From Aquabacterium sp. (lineage in GTDB: Bacteria; Pseudomonadota; Gammaproteobacteria; Burkholderiales; Burkholderiaceae_C): a stretch of DNA of 43,613 nucleotides. The translations under genes and the position numbers were made by a program. Positions within the stretch are counted from its first letter, which is position 1; each line of letters starts with the position of its first letter. Below the pieces are notes generated by a model that saw only the letters and a program-made list of their open reading frames with translations, did no database searches and was not told the DNA's origin. Positions 41,730-43,613 of the stretch are shown in pieces. Location: assembly GCF_014378415.1 (NCBI RefSeq), contig NZ_JACMNS010000138.1:1-43613 (forward strand). The letters are read 5' to 3'.

Positions 41730-43613
41730 TCAGGCGTGCGATGTCGACATGCGTGACTCGGCGCCAGCACTCGGGAACAGCACCGCCGCGCGCAACTGCT
41801 GCAAGCTGCCCGGCTCGCTCAAAAACCGCATCACCTCGGCCGGTGTGGGCTTGGCGCCCTCGCTCGCCAGTTGCTCGATCCGCTGGCGCCGCGCTTGCCC
41901 GCGCAGACCTTGCGAGGTGCGGCGCGACCCCATGGCGCCGCTCACCACTGCGCACAGCCGTGGGTTGTCCAGCACCTCGCCCCAAGGCAGGGGATCACTG
42001 CTTTGCTGGGCATAGGCCCAGGCGCGGCGCAGCACCGAGGGCGACCACGATTCTTCGGGCACCAGCAGCAACTCGGCCTGGCGCACCTTCTCGCCCAAAC
42101 CCGTGCGGCTGGTGATCACCGTGAAGGGAATGGCCAGCAGCAAAGGCAGGCCCACCGGCAGCAGCCAGATCAAAGCGGGCGGGTGGACCAGGGCCAGGAT
42201 TGCCGCGATCACCAGCACGGCGGCACCGGCCGGGGCAAAGCGCTGCGTGGCTTCCTGCCAGCTCACATCGGTGGCTGCACGCGGGGGCGACTTCCAATCC
42301 AGCTTCAAGCCGGTCAGCGCGCCGATCACGAAGGTGGAGTGCGCCACCATGCGCAATGGCGCTTGCATGGCCGACAAACCCGCTTCAATGAACGCGCTCT
42401 TGACCAGCTTGGCGGTGCCGCCATAGAAGCGCTGCTCGCCCTTCATCACCACGGCCAGCACGCCCAAAAATCGCGGCAAGGCCAGCATGGTGATGGTGCC
42501 GATCCACAGGCTCGGCACGCCCACGGTCAGGTCGCCTTCGGGCGTGAAGAACACATTGCCGCCGACCAACCACAGCATCGCGCCCAAGGCCACGTAGACC
42601 AGCCACAGCGGGGCCGACAGGTAGGCCATGGCGCCGGTGATCAGCATGCCCCGGTGCACGGCGTGCAGGCCGGGCTCGGCGATCAGTCGGGCGTTTTGCA
42701 GATTGCCCTGGCACCAGCGGCGGTCGCGTTGCAGCTCGGCCAGGATGTGGGGCGGCTGTTGTTCGTAGCTGCCCACCAGGTCGGGCACCAGCCACACGTG
42801 GTAACCGGCACGGCGCATCAGCGCGGCTTCCACAAAGTCGTGCGACATGATCTCGCCGCTCAAGCCGCCGGTGCCTTCCAAAGGCGCCAGGGCGCAATGC
42901 TTCATGAAGGGCTCGACGCGGATGATGGCGTTGTGGCCCCAGTAGTGGGCCTCGCCCAGTTGCCAGTACTGCATGCCAGCGGTGAACAGGCGGCCCGTCA
43001 CGCGGGACGAGAACTGCTGGCCACGGGCGTGCACGGTGTTCAGGCCGACGCCTTGGGGCGCGGTTTGCAGGATGCCGGCGGTGGGGTGCGTTTCCATCAG
43101 GCGCACCAAGGTGACCAGGCAATCGCCGCTCATCACGCTGTCGGCATCCAACACCACCATGTAGCGGTAGTTGCGGCCCCAGCGGCGGCAGAAATCGGCC
43201 ACGTTGCCGGCCTTGCGCTTGATGCGGCGCTGGCGCCAGCGGTAGAAGATGCGGTCGCTGTTCAAGGTGCCGCGCAGTTCGGACCAGGCGGCCAGCTCGG
43301 CGGCGCGCACGGCGGGGTCGCTGCTGTCCGACAGGATGAAGACGTCGAACAAGCGATCCGCGCCCGTGGTGGCCAACGATTCACAGGTGGCGCGCAGGCC
43401 GGCGAACACGGTGCTCACGTCTTCATTGCAGATGGGCATGATGACGGCGGTGCGGGCGTTGGCGCTCAAGGAGCGGTTGCTGGCCGTGGTCTTGGACAGC
43501 GCGTGCTTGTCGCCCTTGACCAGCACCCAAAAGCCCATCACCGCGGTGATGCAGCCGGCCGAGACCCAGGCAAACAGCAGCGCGAACAGGCCGATCTGTA
43601 TCCACTGCAGCAA
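41730..43613 (-). CDS. opgH: Osmoregulated periplasmic glucan glucosyltransferase OpgH/MdoH (N-terminus beyond the window)
   Basis: Inner-membrane GT2 family enzyme that makes the linear beta-glucan backbone from UDP-glucose. The window holds the C-terminal 627 residues and the frame runs off the right edge. Catalytic signatures are IMPICNEDVSTVFAGLRAT, VVLDADSVMSGD (DxD), GILQTAPQGVG, GEIMSHDFVEAALMRRAGY and the QxxRW-type motif LQRDRRWCQGNLQNARL. Several membrane segments follow (GMLITGAMAYLSAPLWLVYVALGAMLWLVGG, IGTITMLALPRFLGVLAVV, then two near VLVIAAILALV). The partner opgG would be expected just beyond the edge. The 156 bp between this gene and hsdM contain nothing I can assign. Confidence 0.95.
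   Translation of the reverse strand: MLQWIQIGLFALLFAWVSAGCITAVMGFWVLVKGDKHALSKTTASNRSLSANARTAVIMPICNEDVSTVFAGLRATCESLATTGADRLFDVFILSDSSDPAVRAAELAAWSELRGTLNSDRIFYRWRQRRIKRKAGNVADFCRRWGRNYRYMVVLDADSVMSGDCLVTLVRLMETHPTAGILQTAPQGVGLNTVHARGQQFSSRVTGRLFTAGMQYWQLGEAHYWGHNAIIRVEPFMKHCALAPLEGTGGLSGEIMSHDFVEAALMRRAGYHVWLVPDLVGSYEQQPPHILAELQRDRRWCQGNLQNARLIAEPGLHAVHRGMLITGAMAYLSAPLWLVYVALGAMLWLVGGNVFFTPEGDLTVGVPSLWIGTITMLALPRFLGVLAVVMKGEQRFYGGTAKLVKSAFIEAGLSAMQAPLRMVAHSTFVIGALTGLKLDWKSPPRAATDVSWQEATQRFAPAGAAVLVIAAILALVHPPALIWLLPVGLPLLLAIPFTVITSRTGLGEKVRQAELLLVPEESWSPSVLRRAWAYAQQSSDPLPWGEVLDNPRLCAVVSGAMGSRRTSQGLRGQARRQRIEQLASEGAKPTPAEVMRFLSEPGSLQQLRAAVLFPSAGAESRMSTSHA

Overview
This 43.6-kb window is GC-rich chromosomal DNA, most likely from a Burkholderiales betaproteobacterium of the Comamonadaceae/Aquabacterium type. 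The protein types and gene style suggest this (YaeQ, OpgH, a Burkholderiales-type long-chain acyl-CoA ligase, tightly overlapping operons); no rRNA or tRNA gene was seen to confirm it. Both edges cut genes: a NarL-family sensor kinase on the left and the OpgH glucosyltransferase on the right.

Region by region. (1) 1-3330, plus strand: sensor kinase, LuxR-type regulator, ruvA and an M14 carboxypeptidase-like gene, the last three joined by ATGA overlaps. (2) 3364-12575: ordinary chromosomal genes (PAS hybrid histidine kinase, glutathione peroxidase, aromatic aminotransferase, acyl-CoA ligase, secreted beta-propeller/PPC protein, YaeQ, a lysophospholipase-like hydrolase, hydroxypyruvate isomerase hyi). 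(3) 12598-13943, minus strand: a GH19-type lysozyme/chitinase gene broken by an in-frame amber codon, coupled by ATGA to an exported DUF4087 protein. This cassette lies between two nearly identical 75-bp direct repeats, each carrying the 5' end of hyi. (4) 14249-25697, plus strand: a two-partner secretion operon (tpsB, then an 8.3-kb repeat-rich tpsA) followed by an exported caspase-like gene. (5) 25726-28352, minus strand: tagF followed by a PpkA-like membrane Ser/Thr kinase with a C-terminal DUF4384 domain. (6) 28442-32102, plus strand: tandemly duplicated lipoprotein genes, then an RTX-type exoprotein gene split by an in-frame TGA. (7) 32111-41573, minus strand: a type I restriction-modification island (hsdM, hsdS, AlbA/Schlafen-type gene, hsdR, YgjP-type metallopeptidase) with a 10-bp-periodic repeat array before hsdR. 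(8) 41730-43613: the C-terminal part of opgH.

The most interesting part is 12.5-32.1 kb. It holds a giant surface protein whose only two cysteines sit at its extreme C-terminus (an HMW1-like anchoring arrangement), beside an exported caspase-homologous protein, a kinase with a predicted periplasmic sensor domain, and the type VI secretion accessory protein TagF. Two cassettes resembling effector-immunity modules flank it, and in each the putative toxin gene carries an in-frame stop while the putative protective genes are intact. No other type VI structural gene is present, so a working link to that machine is inference.
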